From Podaxis mareebaensis (lineage: Eukaryota; Basidiomycota; Agaricomycetes; Agaricales; Agaricaceae), in NCBI GenBank assembly GCA_018524725.1, contig JAEUWP010000535.1:62001-126000 (forward strand): a DNA stretch of 64,000 bases, read 5' to 3'. Position 1 is the stretch's first letter. Each line of letters starts with the position of its first letter. The position numbers and the translations under genes were made by a program. A model generated the notes under the pieces. The model was given only the letters and a program-made list of their open reading frames with translations. It was not told where the DNA came from and searched no databases. Shown here piece after piece: positions 46,107-57,285 of this stretch.

Positions 46107-48169
46107 CTAAAAATCCCCAAGATCAAGATCAACAGCATCAATAACCGACGCCTCAAACGTCTTAGCACCACCATTCACCTTCCCGGAAAGTGCGGACGGT
46201 GGCAAGGGCGACGCTCTAACCGACTGTGAAGGTTGTGGCGTCCCGCTCGGCGTACCCGGTCTGTCATTCGGAGTTCAGCTCAATCAAGACTCAACAACAC
46301 CAAAGCAAAATTAGGACAAACCTCGAGGTCGTCGGCGTGGCAGAATTGAACAATCTCGGCACGGTTTTCAGCCTCGCACTCGGATCATGTACCTGCACAG
46401 GCGTCCCAGTAGCAGCCAACTTCCTCTCCCTCCTTTTTCTCTCTGCCTCTGCCAGCTCCGCTTTCCTCACAGCCTCCATATTCGCTTTCCTATTCCGTTC
46501 ATTCACCTTCGCCAACAAGTCCGCTGCTTCTTCACTCTGTCTGGACTTAATCGGCGTCACGAGGGCGGCTAACTGGGCGTCGATTTCGGCGACCTCGTCA
46601 AAGTCATTGCGGCGCAGGGCGAGAGTTCGGGCGGCGTTGAGTCGAGAACGTTCCATCGTCGTCATTCCCGCAGATTTATTGGCCTGGAGCTGAGATCTGC
46701 GCGCAAGCATTGCGTTGATGTCACTCTGTGAGGGAAGGCAGAGTGAAGGGAAAAGAATATATTGGTGTCATCGGGGCGGCTTACCTCCGTGACAGGTTGT
46801 GTTGGTAGTTTGTGTAATTGTGCAACTTTGATTTCGAGGTCGCGTTTTGTCGGTAGCTTGACGTCCTCGGACGCACACGTCCGCTTCAAACGCTCAAACT
46901 CTTTCTGACCCGACGTCCATTAGCATGGTTCCGGATGATTCAGGATCTATTTAACATACGGGCGTGATTGCGCCGTTTGACACCTTGTCCATAGGGAAAA
47001 CGCGCACAGATTTGCCGTGCCTGAGCTCGAGAGCTTGATCTACTGTTTTGTCGTCGACTTTGTAAGGCTTGACAAAGTCGGGAGCAAGGTCTTGATACAG
47101 ACGGATGATGAGATAGGGTATGGGGAATATACTGGAAGCGCACTCTGTATTTCGCAAATCCGGTAAACGGGTTCGTGATTGTCCTCCTGCCCAATCAAGT
47201 ACCGCACCCATGCACCTGAGACTTTTAAGCAAGCAGGCGGACTACAAGAGGGTGAAAGACGGACCTTTAACGTAATCTTCAAACCATGGAGCCAGTGCAT
47301 GCTTGACCAGAAGATCTCTCGACAACCGGCACTTCTCGAGATCTTCGAGGGTAATGGGCTCGCTCTCCGACGAAGGCTTGTTGAATATTCGTCCAACTTT
47401 CTCTTCTTCCTGTTCGAACTTGGTGATCTGACCGTCCTCAGATTCACCGTCCGAAATCTCCATATCCATGGGTGATGACGAGCGGTCTCGTTTTGGTGAT
47501 GAATGCTGGGAATTCAACATGGTTGGTGCATATCCTAGTGCCTTAGAGTCAAACGTACCCGCTTTCTCTCATCCTTTGCTTTCCGCTTCGCCTTCAACTC
47601 GGCGAGCTTGCTCGTCTTTTCCTTTGTCGCACCTCTTGCCGTGTGCTGGCCTAAACAGAGATATCAATATCGTTATCGTCCAAAAGGGAAACCATGAATT
47701 CCGTACGTTTGGCTGCCTTTGCTACACTGTCATCGCCTCCACCACCCCGTTGTTGCTGTACCATCTGCGAAAGCAGCCGCTTATCTAAAAGCTGTTGCTT
47801 CTCTTCCAACCGCTGTGATAGAATTTCCTCTCTCTCAACCTCCGGCATTTGCAGGAGCCTGTGCACAGGGGAATATGCGTGAATTATGCGAGGAGGGTAA
47901 GATGGACACATACTGTTCTCTATCATGCTCGTCTTTATATTTCCCTTCCAACGGGTATGGGTCCTCTTCCTCTTCTTCGCTCTCTGGTGTGTGCTCTGAG
48001 TCGCTGGTGACCAAGGGACTAGACTCATAGGTTAATATCCAGAAATATTAGGCATGGCTGATACTGACTCTTCCTTGCGTCGCTTGTTGGACTTGGATGC
48101 GTGGGACTTTTTGCGCTTCTTCTCGCCGGCGCCAGCGAGTTCAAGGATTTCGTCGTCGAGGTCTGACAT
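46107..48169 (-). CDS. RTF1: RNA polymerase II-associated Paf1-complex protein RTF1
   Basis: RTF1 links the Paf1 complex to elongating RNA polymerase II and stimulates histone H2B ubiquitination. The first exon reads MSDLDDEILELAGAGEKKRK. The next is acidic and ends PYPLEGKYKDEHDRE, a conserved RTF1 stretch. The Plus3 domain follows: EPITLEDLEKCRLSRDLLVK and WFEDYVKG, KVSGAWVRYLIGQEDNHEPV and YRICEIQ, DKTVDQALELRHGKSVRVFP. The C-terminal helical part has MTTMERSRLNAARTLALRRN and the final exon ends VIDAVDLDLGDF with TAG at 46107-46109. Multiple short introns; roughly 550-600 residues, typical for fungal RTF1. It is divergent from the Hikeshi gene, 325 bp away. Confidence 0.93.
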
Positions 48170-48494
48170 AATGATGATGAAGGATTATGGAGAGAGCGGA
48201 AAGAATGTTGGGCACTGCCAACTCCGACACAGAACATTAGCTCCTGGGTTCCCACGGTCCTCGCTGTGCCTGAGGACATTCCAGTCTGTCTTCTGGCCGT
48301 CTTCTTGTCTTGTTCCGCGAGCCCTGTTCGATGCCTCTGAACATCCGTGCAGGACCACCATGTTGTTTAGGTCCAACATGGGAACGGTGACATACAAGTG
48401 ACACTCTTCTGCAATCCTTCCACCGTGTTCTCCAGTGTTCTCCAAAACAGGCACTTGGCGATGTTCCCGATCTCCAACTCCATCTCTGACAACA
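48170..48494. promoter_or_regulatory. Shared divergent promoter, RTF1 / Hikeshi
   Basis: Only 325 bp separate the two start codons, which face apart. The interval has no recognised gene and must hold both promoters. No TATA box or specific factor site could be assigned with confidence. Confidence 0.6.
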
Positions 48495-49220
48495 ATGTTC
48501 GGCTGCTGCGTCGCCGGCCGTCTCCTCCAAACAAATCTTCAGCAGGTCGACGAAACCCATGCGTTGTTTGAGCTGCCGCAGGCGAGCACCATTAACCACG
48601 TTTGTGTCTTCCTCCTGGGCACCGGTATGATATCACCACTGTTGATTTCATATCATAAATTTATTTTTCTCCGTAGTTCCATTCCCTGACGGTTATGGTG
48701 CAACCGTGCACTTCTTCTGGCCCGGAAAGGGCTTCCAGCTACTAGGAATGTAAGTCCCACTCTTCACCCATTTCTCCACAACTCCCTCACGGACCCCCTC
48801 ATCAGGCTGTCCAACGAAAAGCCCTCAGCTATCTTCCGCCTCTGCGGCACATTTACATCCAACCCTGCTTCCAGCCACACTCAAAACGCGTTCTCATCCA
48901 CGTCCTCCACCCCAAACCCCGGCGCAGACGTGACCGCAATCCTTGGCCTCTCCGTCGAACCCCTAGACCAGATTCAGGCTCAAATCTCCACTCTTAATTC
49001 CTCTGTGGTCAAAAGTCCTCAAGACCTCACAAAAGATCCATTATTCCTCGCGGATCGCATCGTCAAACACCTCTTCAATTACGTTTCAAGCTTCATCGAC
49101 AGTTCGGGAAAGGTGACGCCTGATGTTATGGTTCCTATGAGCGTCATCGGCAAGTGGTACGAGAACTTTTTAAGTAAGGTCAAGGCGGGTGGGACGGGAT
49201 TTTTGGAGAGAGGTGACTAG
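48495..49220 (+). CDS. OPI10: Hikeshi/OPI10 family nuclear import carrier
   Basis: Hikeshi proteins carry Hsp70 into the nucleus during heat stress; the yeast member is OPI10. Exon 1 reads [20 protein letters not shown] and [14 protein letters not shown]. After a GT-AG intron comes [20 protein letters not shown] and QLLG. After a second intron comes [16 protein letters not shown], then [31 protein letters not shown] and [17 protein letters not shown], ending with TAG at 49218-49220. About 206 residues, matching the family length, with the conserved MFGC start and W-F-NF end motifs. The start is the ATG at 48495, the only one that gives the family N-terminus. Confidence 0.93.
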
Positions 49221-49321
49221 AGGACTTGGTGTGGCTTCGCTTCGCAGTTCTGTGTATGTAGACCATCTTCTACTTATCATCTCAAGGGATCCAGGGGAAT
49301 ATGTCATATCGCCTTTAGCAA

Positions 49322-49404
49322 GGCCGCCTGGCGAAATGGCATCGCGTCTGACTACGATTTGCATCGGAATCAGGAGATTGCAGGTTCGACCCCTGCGGTG
49401 GTCA
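49322..49404 (+). tRNA. tRNA-Arg(ACG) with 11-nt intron, cluster copy 1
   Basis: The body is identical to the tRNA at 5133-5215 outside the intron. The intron TTTGCATCGGA differs by one base from that copy. Acceptor, D, anticodon and T stems all pair. A T5 run at 49426-49430 may end transcription. It lies 100 bp beyond the Hikeshi stop codon. Confidence 0.95.
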
Positions 49405-49636
49405 TAGTGGACTTCCAAGTTTCTGTTTTTGGATAAATTATTATTTTGAGATTCATTTCATCATCCAGACGGTCGAGAGGGGGCTGAATCCCGCTCTCCT
49501 GCTGCTATGAAGGCCGAGCCCCATCCAACTGAGACATCAGTCTTCCTTTGCTATCGCCGTTTTGTGTATGAGCGCGCAGCACATTCCCGCAATGCCAGGC
49601 CAGGGCCGCGGACACCCAATTGGATGATAATCCAAC

Positions 49637-49725
49637 GGCCGCCTGGCGAAATGGCATCGCGTCTGACTACGGTTCAAAAATTGATCGGCATCAGGAGATT
49701 GCAGGTTCGACCCCTGCGGTGGTCA
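49637..49725 (+). tRNA. tRNA-Arg(ACG) with 17-nt intron, cluster copy 2
   Basis: The mature parts equal the other copies except that position 37 appears to be G rather than A if the intron is taken as the 17 nt after it. The intron TTCAAAAATTGATCGGC is unrelated to those of the other copies. A T5 run follows near 49746. Confidence 0.93.
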
Positions 49726-49853
49726 ATAATCACTAACGGTCCTGTTTTTGGCCCCCACGCCTCCGTGCAATCTTGCGTGTCCAAGTCGATGGTAAATTGG
49801 ATCGGTACTTGTGCGCTGTGCACCATATATAAATAGGCGCCAGCCTTAATCAA

Positions 49854-49931
49854 GGCCGCCTGGCGAAATGGCATCGCGTCTGACTACGATAAGTAATCAG
49901 GAGATTGCAGGTTCGACCCCTGCGGTGGTCA
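49854..49931 (+). tRNA. tRNA-Arg(ACG) with 6-nt intron, cluster copy 3
   Basis: Full cloverleaf with ACG anticodon and a very short intron TAAGTA after position 37. A TATA-like TATATAAATA lies at 49826-49835, about 20-28 bp upstream, and CAA directly precedes the 5' end. The other copies also have an A/T-rich patch and a CAA or CCAA just upstream. A T5 run follows near 49950. Confidence 0.95.
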
Positions 49932-49954
49932 ATCCAAGAATATTGGCGTACCGT

Positions 49955-52900
49955 TTTTACACAAAATTGAGCGGAGCCCAGGGACTTTGTCAATTTAGGT
50001 GCTTGATTGTTGTGGAACGACTGAGCGGTTCAACGTTCAAGTTCAACGCCCGCCCACTGCATTCACAAATGATACCCAGAAGTCCCAGTAGTTTGTGTCA
50101 ATTGCCTGGGTTTTACAAGTAGTCCAGGATAGGTCGACAAAGCCGTGTCTACGCCAATCTACTCTGATTTGTAGTTGGGAGCCCTAATGCCACCGTGTCA
50201 ATGGCGTAAAGTCGCCGAGTGTGGAGTACCATCCTCGTTGACAAGATCATTCGTATGACGACGAACGGACTATAAGCCGGCCTCAGTCCTAATATGTGAA
50301 GCACTCGGGAACGGTTGGCACTCACGGGATCATCATGAATATGTAGTCCGCCTATCAAGAGTCTTTTGGCCGAATTCAGGTCAGAAGTCGGGAAATGGCT
50401 TACAGATTGGACGACTACACCCAAAGACAGTGCAGAATACGCTTATAGTGGGGTTGAAAACAGCGGGGATTAAACAGTGCATGCCACGACGTGAATGAAA
50501 CCTACCACAGAGATAAACATAGAACAGGACGCCTATGATATGAGGCGAGTTGCAAGTAACGCGAAAACAATTCGGTCAAGAATTCACCTTCACGATATAC
50601 TCGATGCATCAGGCTGCGCCCCCCTAGATATCTTAGGTCTGATCTAACTGTGAGCGCATGGGCTCAGGTGTTGACACATACAAAAGAAAACATCTAGGAC
50701 CCACGCATTCGGATGGTTGGGATCAGGGCCAACACGAGCACCCCTAGACTCTTCGTCATCTAACCAGGTCAAAGACACGTCCAGTGTAGTTGACTTGCCG
50801 ATGTCAAGGAAAAGGTTAACGAGGTAAGTAAAGTACCCGTTTTTTAGCGGTGTGTTGAAAACACATCCCAAGTTGACTCCGCCAAGGGATTGAAAACTGT
50901 CTGTTAACAGCTATTTAGCATCTTCCAAATATTCCCAAGCCAATGCTTGGAACAAATCGAACACTCACAAGTATTTGACGCAAAGAATTTTGCAACAAAA
51001 TAAGTCTGAAAGGCCGTCGTTGCGGCGAATAGGGACACCGTTCCAACAAGGATTCTCTTGTCACTTCCCCACATGACCCAGAGGCGTATGCAAAGGATTG
51101 CTTGAGCATTGAATGAACGTCAAACCACTTCTGGTCATTGAAGCTTAGTCACTTACTTTCAGAAAGAAACACACCTACTAAGGTTACGTCTTCGGAGACA
51201 AAAGTCAGCACAAGTTATTGGAGCGACATCGTAGGGAGCTCCTCACAAGCATGTGCTTGCGCGACGTCTTCACAGTTGGAGACCCGATTTCGTCCAACGC
51301 CGAGTACTGCACACGGAATCATCAGCATGAAATGACGTCCCAGAAAGAGTCCAACCTACGAAGCTGTTGTAGAATCAGATTCGGTATGACAAGATAACGG
51401 TCTAGAAGAAAGACACATTTCATCAAAGTCCACCTCGAGGCCCAGACAAGCTCTATCTCCAGTGAAAGCATCAAAAGGTAGTCGTATGCCTTTTTAAATA
51501 ATAAATAAGCAAGACCCGAAATACATCGAGAATCAGATGGCGTGATGACTTACATATATCGCCAGGGCGATCGCTATAATGAAATATTGGCGATCACAAT
51601 TTTACGGACTTGATCAACTCAGAGGATTCATACGGCGTACCTTCGACATACTGTTGCAATGATTCCGAGTTCATTGCAGGTCGTATATATTTGGGAATGT
51701 CCAATGGCTTACCTGCGATAACCGAAGCTGGTGTAGATCTTGAACGTACTGTTCAAGTGGAATCATTACGGAGGCACGTAGGAAGTATCAGAAGGCGGGA
51801 GGAGTACTTTAGCGACAAGCCTTTTAAAGGCACTGTCGAGCCCGACACTAATATAGCTCTTGGAGCTTTAGTACCTCTCTGAGTCTGATTGGTCCCACTA
51901 CAATAGACGCTTGGGTGAGGGTTCCAATGCCCGAAGTTGTGGAGTTGTTCAATAATCTTCACCCTGAATCGTTATGTGGCACTGAAACTAACGGGAAGCA
52001 GTCTCGCACCAGCTCATGCATGATTCATGTAGCCCTGGGCAACTGCTAAAGATTGGATGTGGAAGGGGGGTCTTTTCCGGCTTCCTCGGGTTTTGTCTGC
52101 ATGCAATCTGTGCTAGTATGAAAATGGTGAGAAGACGAATGATCACGATGTACAAACTTCATCTCACTAGTGCCCTAATTCATCGGGTGTGGCCGAAGTA
52201 TTCCTAGATGTTCATATGTCATGAATTGACTTCCATGGACGGCACAATACTGCTAGGAAATCTGAGTGTGGCGTAGCGTCTCCGTGTCTGATAGGATTGT
52301 TGTACTTCGTGCGTGCTAACTATCAGAGGTAATGCGGTTGTCTCTGTGTCTGATATGATTGTATACTCTGAGCGTACTAACTATGAGAGGATTGCAGTCC
52401 CAGGGCTCTCGCAACGCTATGGGGATCAGATCGGAAAGTTGGAAAGTTTGGACAACGATCAGATGGCTCATGGTACATATTGAATGCCGTACGTTTCATT
52501 CTCTTCGGATCAAAAGCACAGGCCCTCAAGCGCCTTGCAAGGCCTTACTCCGAGTCATGACCACTGACGGCGCTCAAACTATTTGATTGTAATAGACTGA
52601 CTCACGATAGAAGCATAGGTATTCACACGCCACCATCAGCCCCAGATCATAGAACAGGATGTAACATGACTACAGGTTAATCGACTTGGGTCAACTGCAC
52701 TGAGGCTGCCTGATTTTGCGATCCATAGACAATGTACTATCATGATCCTCCGGGTCAATGACACTGTTGACTTCAATTAACCCAGATTACGATGACGCTA
52801 GTATCGAGGCGGTTTCTTCCGACATTGCAGGACATGATATGGAGGAAACATGCTGTCATGATATATTTCGGAAAGCCGAGCACGGGGTGTCCTAGGTAGC

Positions 52901-53375
52901 ACTTGTCTGTGGGTATGTAGAGGTGCCAGTTCGGCTACACATGTAGCTGGCACCACCCACAAAATTTTATTATGACTCAACTACATAGTATATAAGTAGT
53001 GTGCATTCGCTTGTATACCTCGGCTCCCTCTTGGAGGGATGACCCAACGATCTCCTTGATTGGATTAGAACCCAGCGATAGACGGACGTTATCGCACTCA
53101 CATACCGTAGTAGCCAGGCGGCTGCTTCACAGGTACACGCCTGGTATTATGGAAAGATATGCTATCCAGCACCCAGCGTCAGCAAACATGTGACACTGCT
53201 CCCAACGGAGAAGTCGTTTGTATTAACGGTAGGTTATTGAGCGAAACGTGAGCGACTGCATATGCATTTCGGCTCTTCCGAGGGATTTGGCTAGATCGGA
53301 TTGCACTTGATTACCGATGGACCTAGGTGCTTGAAAGCTTACCGCAATAGCAATAATATAATAGCAGTATCATAG
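49955..53375. repeat. Tandem duplication unit 1 (carries DUF6533 copy D)
   Basis: This unit of about 3.4 kb aligns in direct orientation with 53700-56868. It runs from TTTTTACACAAAA near 49955 to AATAATATAATAGCAGTATC near 53375. Identity is high throughout, including intergenic DNA. The 325 bp between the units are not duplicated. Confidence 0.88.
50149..51766 (-). CDS. DUF6533-type multi-pass membrane protein, copy D
   Basis: The start is ATG 51766 (MIPLEQYVQDLHQLRLSQ). The DUF6533 core reads SLEIELVWASRWTLMKCVFL with LDRYLVIPNLILQQL. A later exon has LRLWVMWGSDKRILVGTVSL with FAATTAFQTYFVAKF, and the last exon carries FVVIRMILSTRMVLHTRRLY and ends SRLA with a stop at 50149. Splice sites look canonical; the donor after the third exon is GTAAGT, where copy A has GCAAGT. 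About 330 residues and several hydrophobic segments. D and E are each other's closest relatives, arising from a recent tandem duplication. Confidence 0.82.
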
Positions 53376-53699
53376 GTGCAGATATGGCGTGGCCTAATTC
53401 ACATAAAGCCTTGAGGCCATCGGACAGCTCAGTCAAGGTGAGACTTTCGGGTCAGGTCCGCCCCAGCCTGTCACATTTTAGTGTTTCGGGTGTGTAGATC
53501 GGAAGCCACGAGCCAGATTAGGAAGAATATGGATACGAGTAGGACGTAGATAGGAGACTTGTCCATTCTTACCTCGATCTCAATAGTACTTCAAGTCCAC
53601 TGCATATCCTCGTTTTCCCTCTTTTAGGCCCTCCCCCTAGTGATGCCGAACGTATAGTCTCCGACGGTCTTTCAGATACTCTTGGCACGCACCTGCGCA
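51767..53699. other. Intergenic DNA of unit 1 plus unduplicated spacer
   Basis: The part up to about 53375 is duplicated at 55518-56868. A minus-strand stretch near 52670-52610 reads CYILFYDLGLMVACEYLCFY followed by GTGAGT. It resembles a membrane exon, and its counterpart near 56370-56310 is similar, so each unit may contain an unresolved second gene or remnant. The 53376-53699 spacer shows nothing recognisable. Confidence 0.4.
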
Positions 53700-56600
53700 C
53701 ACAACGTAGAAACTTTTACACAAAAATGGGAGGGTCTCATGGACTTCGTCGATTTAGGTACATGGTCGTTATGGAACGACTGGACGTTTTAACATTCAAG
53801 TTTGACGTCGACTTCACTCACAAGTGATGCTCCGAAAGTCCCAGTAGTCTAATTCAGCTGCCTGGGTCTTGCAAGTAGTCCAGGCTAGGGACGACAAAGT
53901 TGTGTCTACACCAATCTACTTTGATTTGTAGCTGAGAGTCCTAATGTCAACGGCTCAATGGCGTAAAGTCGCCGAGTGTGGAGTACCATCCTCGTTGACA
54001 AGATCATTCGTATGACGACGAACGGACTATAGGTTGACGTCGATGGGAACTGGTAAAGTGCTCGGGCATATTTGACACTCACGGGACCATCATGAATATG
54101 TAATCTGCCTATGTATCAAGAGATTTTTAGCTGAATTCAGGTCAAGGGTCAGGAGGTGACTTACAGATTGGATGACTACACCCAAAGATAGCGCAGAATA
54201 TGCTTAGCAAGATTGAGAATAGCGGTGGTTAAGAAGTGCGTGTTTCGACGTGAATGGAACATACCACAGAGATAAATGTAGAACAGGGCGCCTAAGATAT
54301 GAGGTGAGATACGGGTAAAGCGAAAGCAATTCAACGGGATCCCGCCTTCACGGTATACTCGATGCATCAAGCTGCGTCCCCCTAAACCTCTTCTGTCTGA
54401 TCTGACTGTGAGCATGTGGAATTAGGTGTTGACTCATAAAGAAGAAAATATCTAGGACCCACGCATTCGGATGGTTGGGATCAGGGCCAGCACAAGTACC
54501 ACTAGACTCTTCGTCGCCTAACCAGCTTAAAAGATATATCCAGTGAAGTCGGCTTACCAATATCAAGAAAAAGGTTAACGAGGTAAGTAAAGTACCCGTT
54601 CTTAAGGGGTGTATTGAAAACGCATCCCTTAACTTCGCCAAGGGATTGAAAATTGTCTATTAACAGGTACTTAGCATCTTCCGACTATTCCCAAGCCAAT
54701 GTTTTAAACGTATCGAACACTCACAAGTATCTGATGCAAAAAATTTTGCAACGAAATATGTTTGAAAGGCAGTCGTTCCGGTGAACAGGCACACCGTTCC
54801 GACAAGAATTCTTTTGTCACTTCCCCACATGATCCAGAGGCGTAGGCAAAGAATTGCTTGAGCATTGAATGAATGTCAAACCACTTCTAGTAAGTGAAGC
54901 CCCGTTGCTTACTTTCAGAAAGGAATACACCAATCAAAGTTACGTCTGAGACGAAAATTAGCACGAACTATTGAAGCTACACCGTAAGAACTCCTCACAA
55001 GCATGTGCTTGCGCTACGTCTTCACAGTTGGAGACCTGATTCCGTCCAACGCCGAGCACTGCGCATGGAATCATCAACACAAAATGACTTCTCACGAAGA
55101 ATCCAACCTACGGAACTGCTGTAGAATCAGATTTGGTATGACAAGATAACGATCTAGAAGAAAGACACATTTCATCAAGGTCCACCGGGAAGCCCAGACA
55201 AGCTCTATCTCCAGTGAAAGCATCAAAAGGTAGTCGTATGCCTTTTAAAACAATAGATGAGCAGGACTCGAAAAAAATCGAGAGTTGGACGGTGTGATGA
55301 CTTACATATATTGCCAAGGCGATCCCTGCCATAAAATATCGGTGCTCACAATTTTACGGACTTGATCTGCTCAGAGGATTCACACGGCGTACCTTCGACA
55401 TACTGTTAAAATGATTATGAGTCCATTGCGGGTTGTATATATTCAAGGATGTCTAATGGCTTACCTGAGATAACTGAAGCTGGCGTAGATCTCGAGTGTA
55501 TTGTTCAAGTGGAATCATTGTGGGGACACGCTAGGAGTACCGGAAGGTGCGGGGATGCACTCTAGCGACAAGCCTTTTAAAGGCGCTGTCGAACCCAACG
55601 CAAATATATCTCCTAGAGCGTCAGCGTTTCTTCGAATCTGATGGATGCCACTACAATAGATGGTTGGGCGAAGGTTCCGATCCTCGAAGCCGTGGGGTTG
55701 TTCAATAGCCTTTGCCCTGAATCACTATGTGACACTGAAACTAACGGGAAGCAATGTTGTACTAGTCCATGAATGATTCATGCAGCCCGAAGCAGCTGCT
55801 GGAGATTAGATACAGAATCACAGTCTCCTGCAGCTTCCTCGGTTTTATCCTGCATGCGATCCACGCTAGCATGAAAATGATGGTAGGATTGATGATCACG
55901 ATATATAGAATTCATCTCGCTAGTGGCCGGTGATTCACAGGCCGTTGCCGAAGTATTCCTGGATGTTCATACATCATGAGTTGACTTCATGAATGGCACA
56001 GCTGTTACTAGGAAATCTGCGTGTGGCGTAGCGTCTCTGCATCTGGTATAACCGTTGTACCCTGTGCGTATCAGTTATCAGAGACGTTGCAGTTCCGGAG
56101 CTCCCGCGACGCTCTGGGGATCGGACTCGAGCTTGGAAGCTGGAACGATTGGGCACCGATCAGATGACTCATGATACGTGTTGAATGCTGTTCGTTTCAT
56201 TCTCTTCGGATCAAAAGCATAAGCACTCAAGCGCCTTGCAAGGCCTTACCCGGAGTCATGACCACTGGGGACGTTCAAACTACATGATTGTAGTAGACTG
56301 ACTTACGATAGAAGCATAAGCATTCGTGCGCCACCATCAGCCCCAGGTCATAGAAATAGAATGTAACATGACGACAGGTTAATCGACTGGAGTTAAGATC
56401 TTACTTCACTGAGTTCGTCTGATTTCACCATCTATGCACAATGGATTACCGTGATCCTCCGAGCCAGTGACACTGTTGACTTGAATTAATCCAGTGTATC
56501 ATTGCGCTATCATCAAGGTGGGTTCTTTTATTGCAGGACATGATATGGAGGAAACATATTACCGTGATGCATTTTGGGAAAGTCGAGCACAGGAAGCCCT

Positions 56601-56868
56601 AAGTTGGCCTTTGTCCATGGATGCATGCCTGGTATTGGGGAAAGATGTGCTATCCAGCGCTGAGGCTCAGTGGACATGTGACTCCGCTCTCAACCGAGAA
56701 CTCGTTTGTCACATCAATAGTAGGTTACTGATCGAAACTTGGGTGATTATCTATACGTTTCAGCTCTTCTGAGGGATTTAGCTGGATCGGATCGCACCCA
56801 ATCACCAATGGACCTAGGTGCTTGAATGCTTACTGCAGTAACAGTAATATAATAGCAGTATCGCTGTT
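53700..56868. repeat. Tandem duplication unit 2 (carries DUF6533 copy E)
   Basis: Direct repeat of 49955-53375, about 3.2 kb; small indels account for the difference in length. It retains CpG and shows no excess of CG to TG/CA changes, unlike copy B. Confidence 0.88.
53906..55518 (-). CDS. DUF6533-type multi-pass membrane protein, copy E
   Basis: The start is ATG 55518 (MIPLEQYTRDLRQLQLSQ). The DUF6533 core is as in copy D, followed by AILCLRLWIMWGSDKRILVG with TVCLFTGTTAFQTYFVAKF. The last exon has RMVLHTRRLYAIEPLTLGLS and ends at 53906. Frames appear open and splice borders canonical where checked. Substitutions from D are spread through exons and introns. Confidence 0.82.
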
Positions 56869-56879
56869 GTTGAATATCC

Positions 56880-57060
56880 TAGCATTGATGTTGGTAGCGA
56901 CTCAGCAGCATATGATCCACGGGTATTGAGCCTCATCCTCGTCAAGGGGATCGTTCAAATGGCGATAAACAGGCTATCAAAAGATGTCTACGAGAACTAG
57001 CGCGAGGAAATGAAAGTACTATTTGCCTATTAAAAGCTCTCCAGCTTACCGGAAACTCAC
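56880..57060 (-). pseudogene. DUF6533 3'-exon relic (copy F)
   Basis: On the minus strand this piece reads MRLNTRGSYAAESLPTSML. It aligns with the last exon of copy A (RMIIHIRRLYAAESAPTSV) and with the preceding intron/exon sequence. The rest of the gene is missing, so this is a truncated copy at the end of the array. Confidence 0.6.
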
Positions 57061-57285
57061 ACCCGGCACTTCATTTTGATATACCGTATCCTAATTATAG
57101 CAATTCGACTCGTAGTTTACAGATAGACAACTGTACAGTCGGTGTAGTTCTTAAGTTGCACCACGAATTAGGATTCACGTCTACGATTGAGGCCAGCACA
57201 ACGTATAAACAGGTATAAAAGACAACATGTGTGGCATTTACCAAGAAACATTGATACCAACAACAGCGAGCATAGCCCCCAACAT

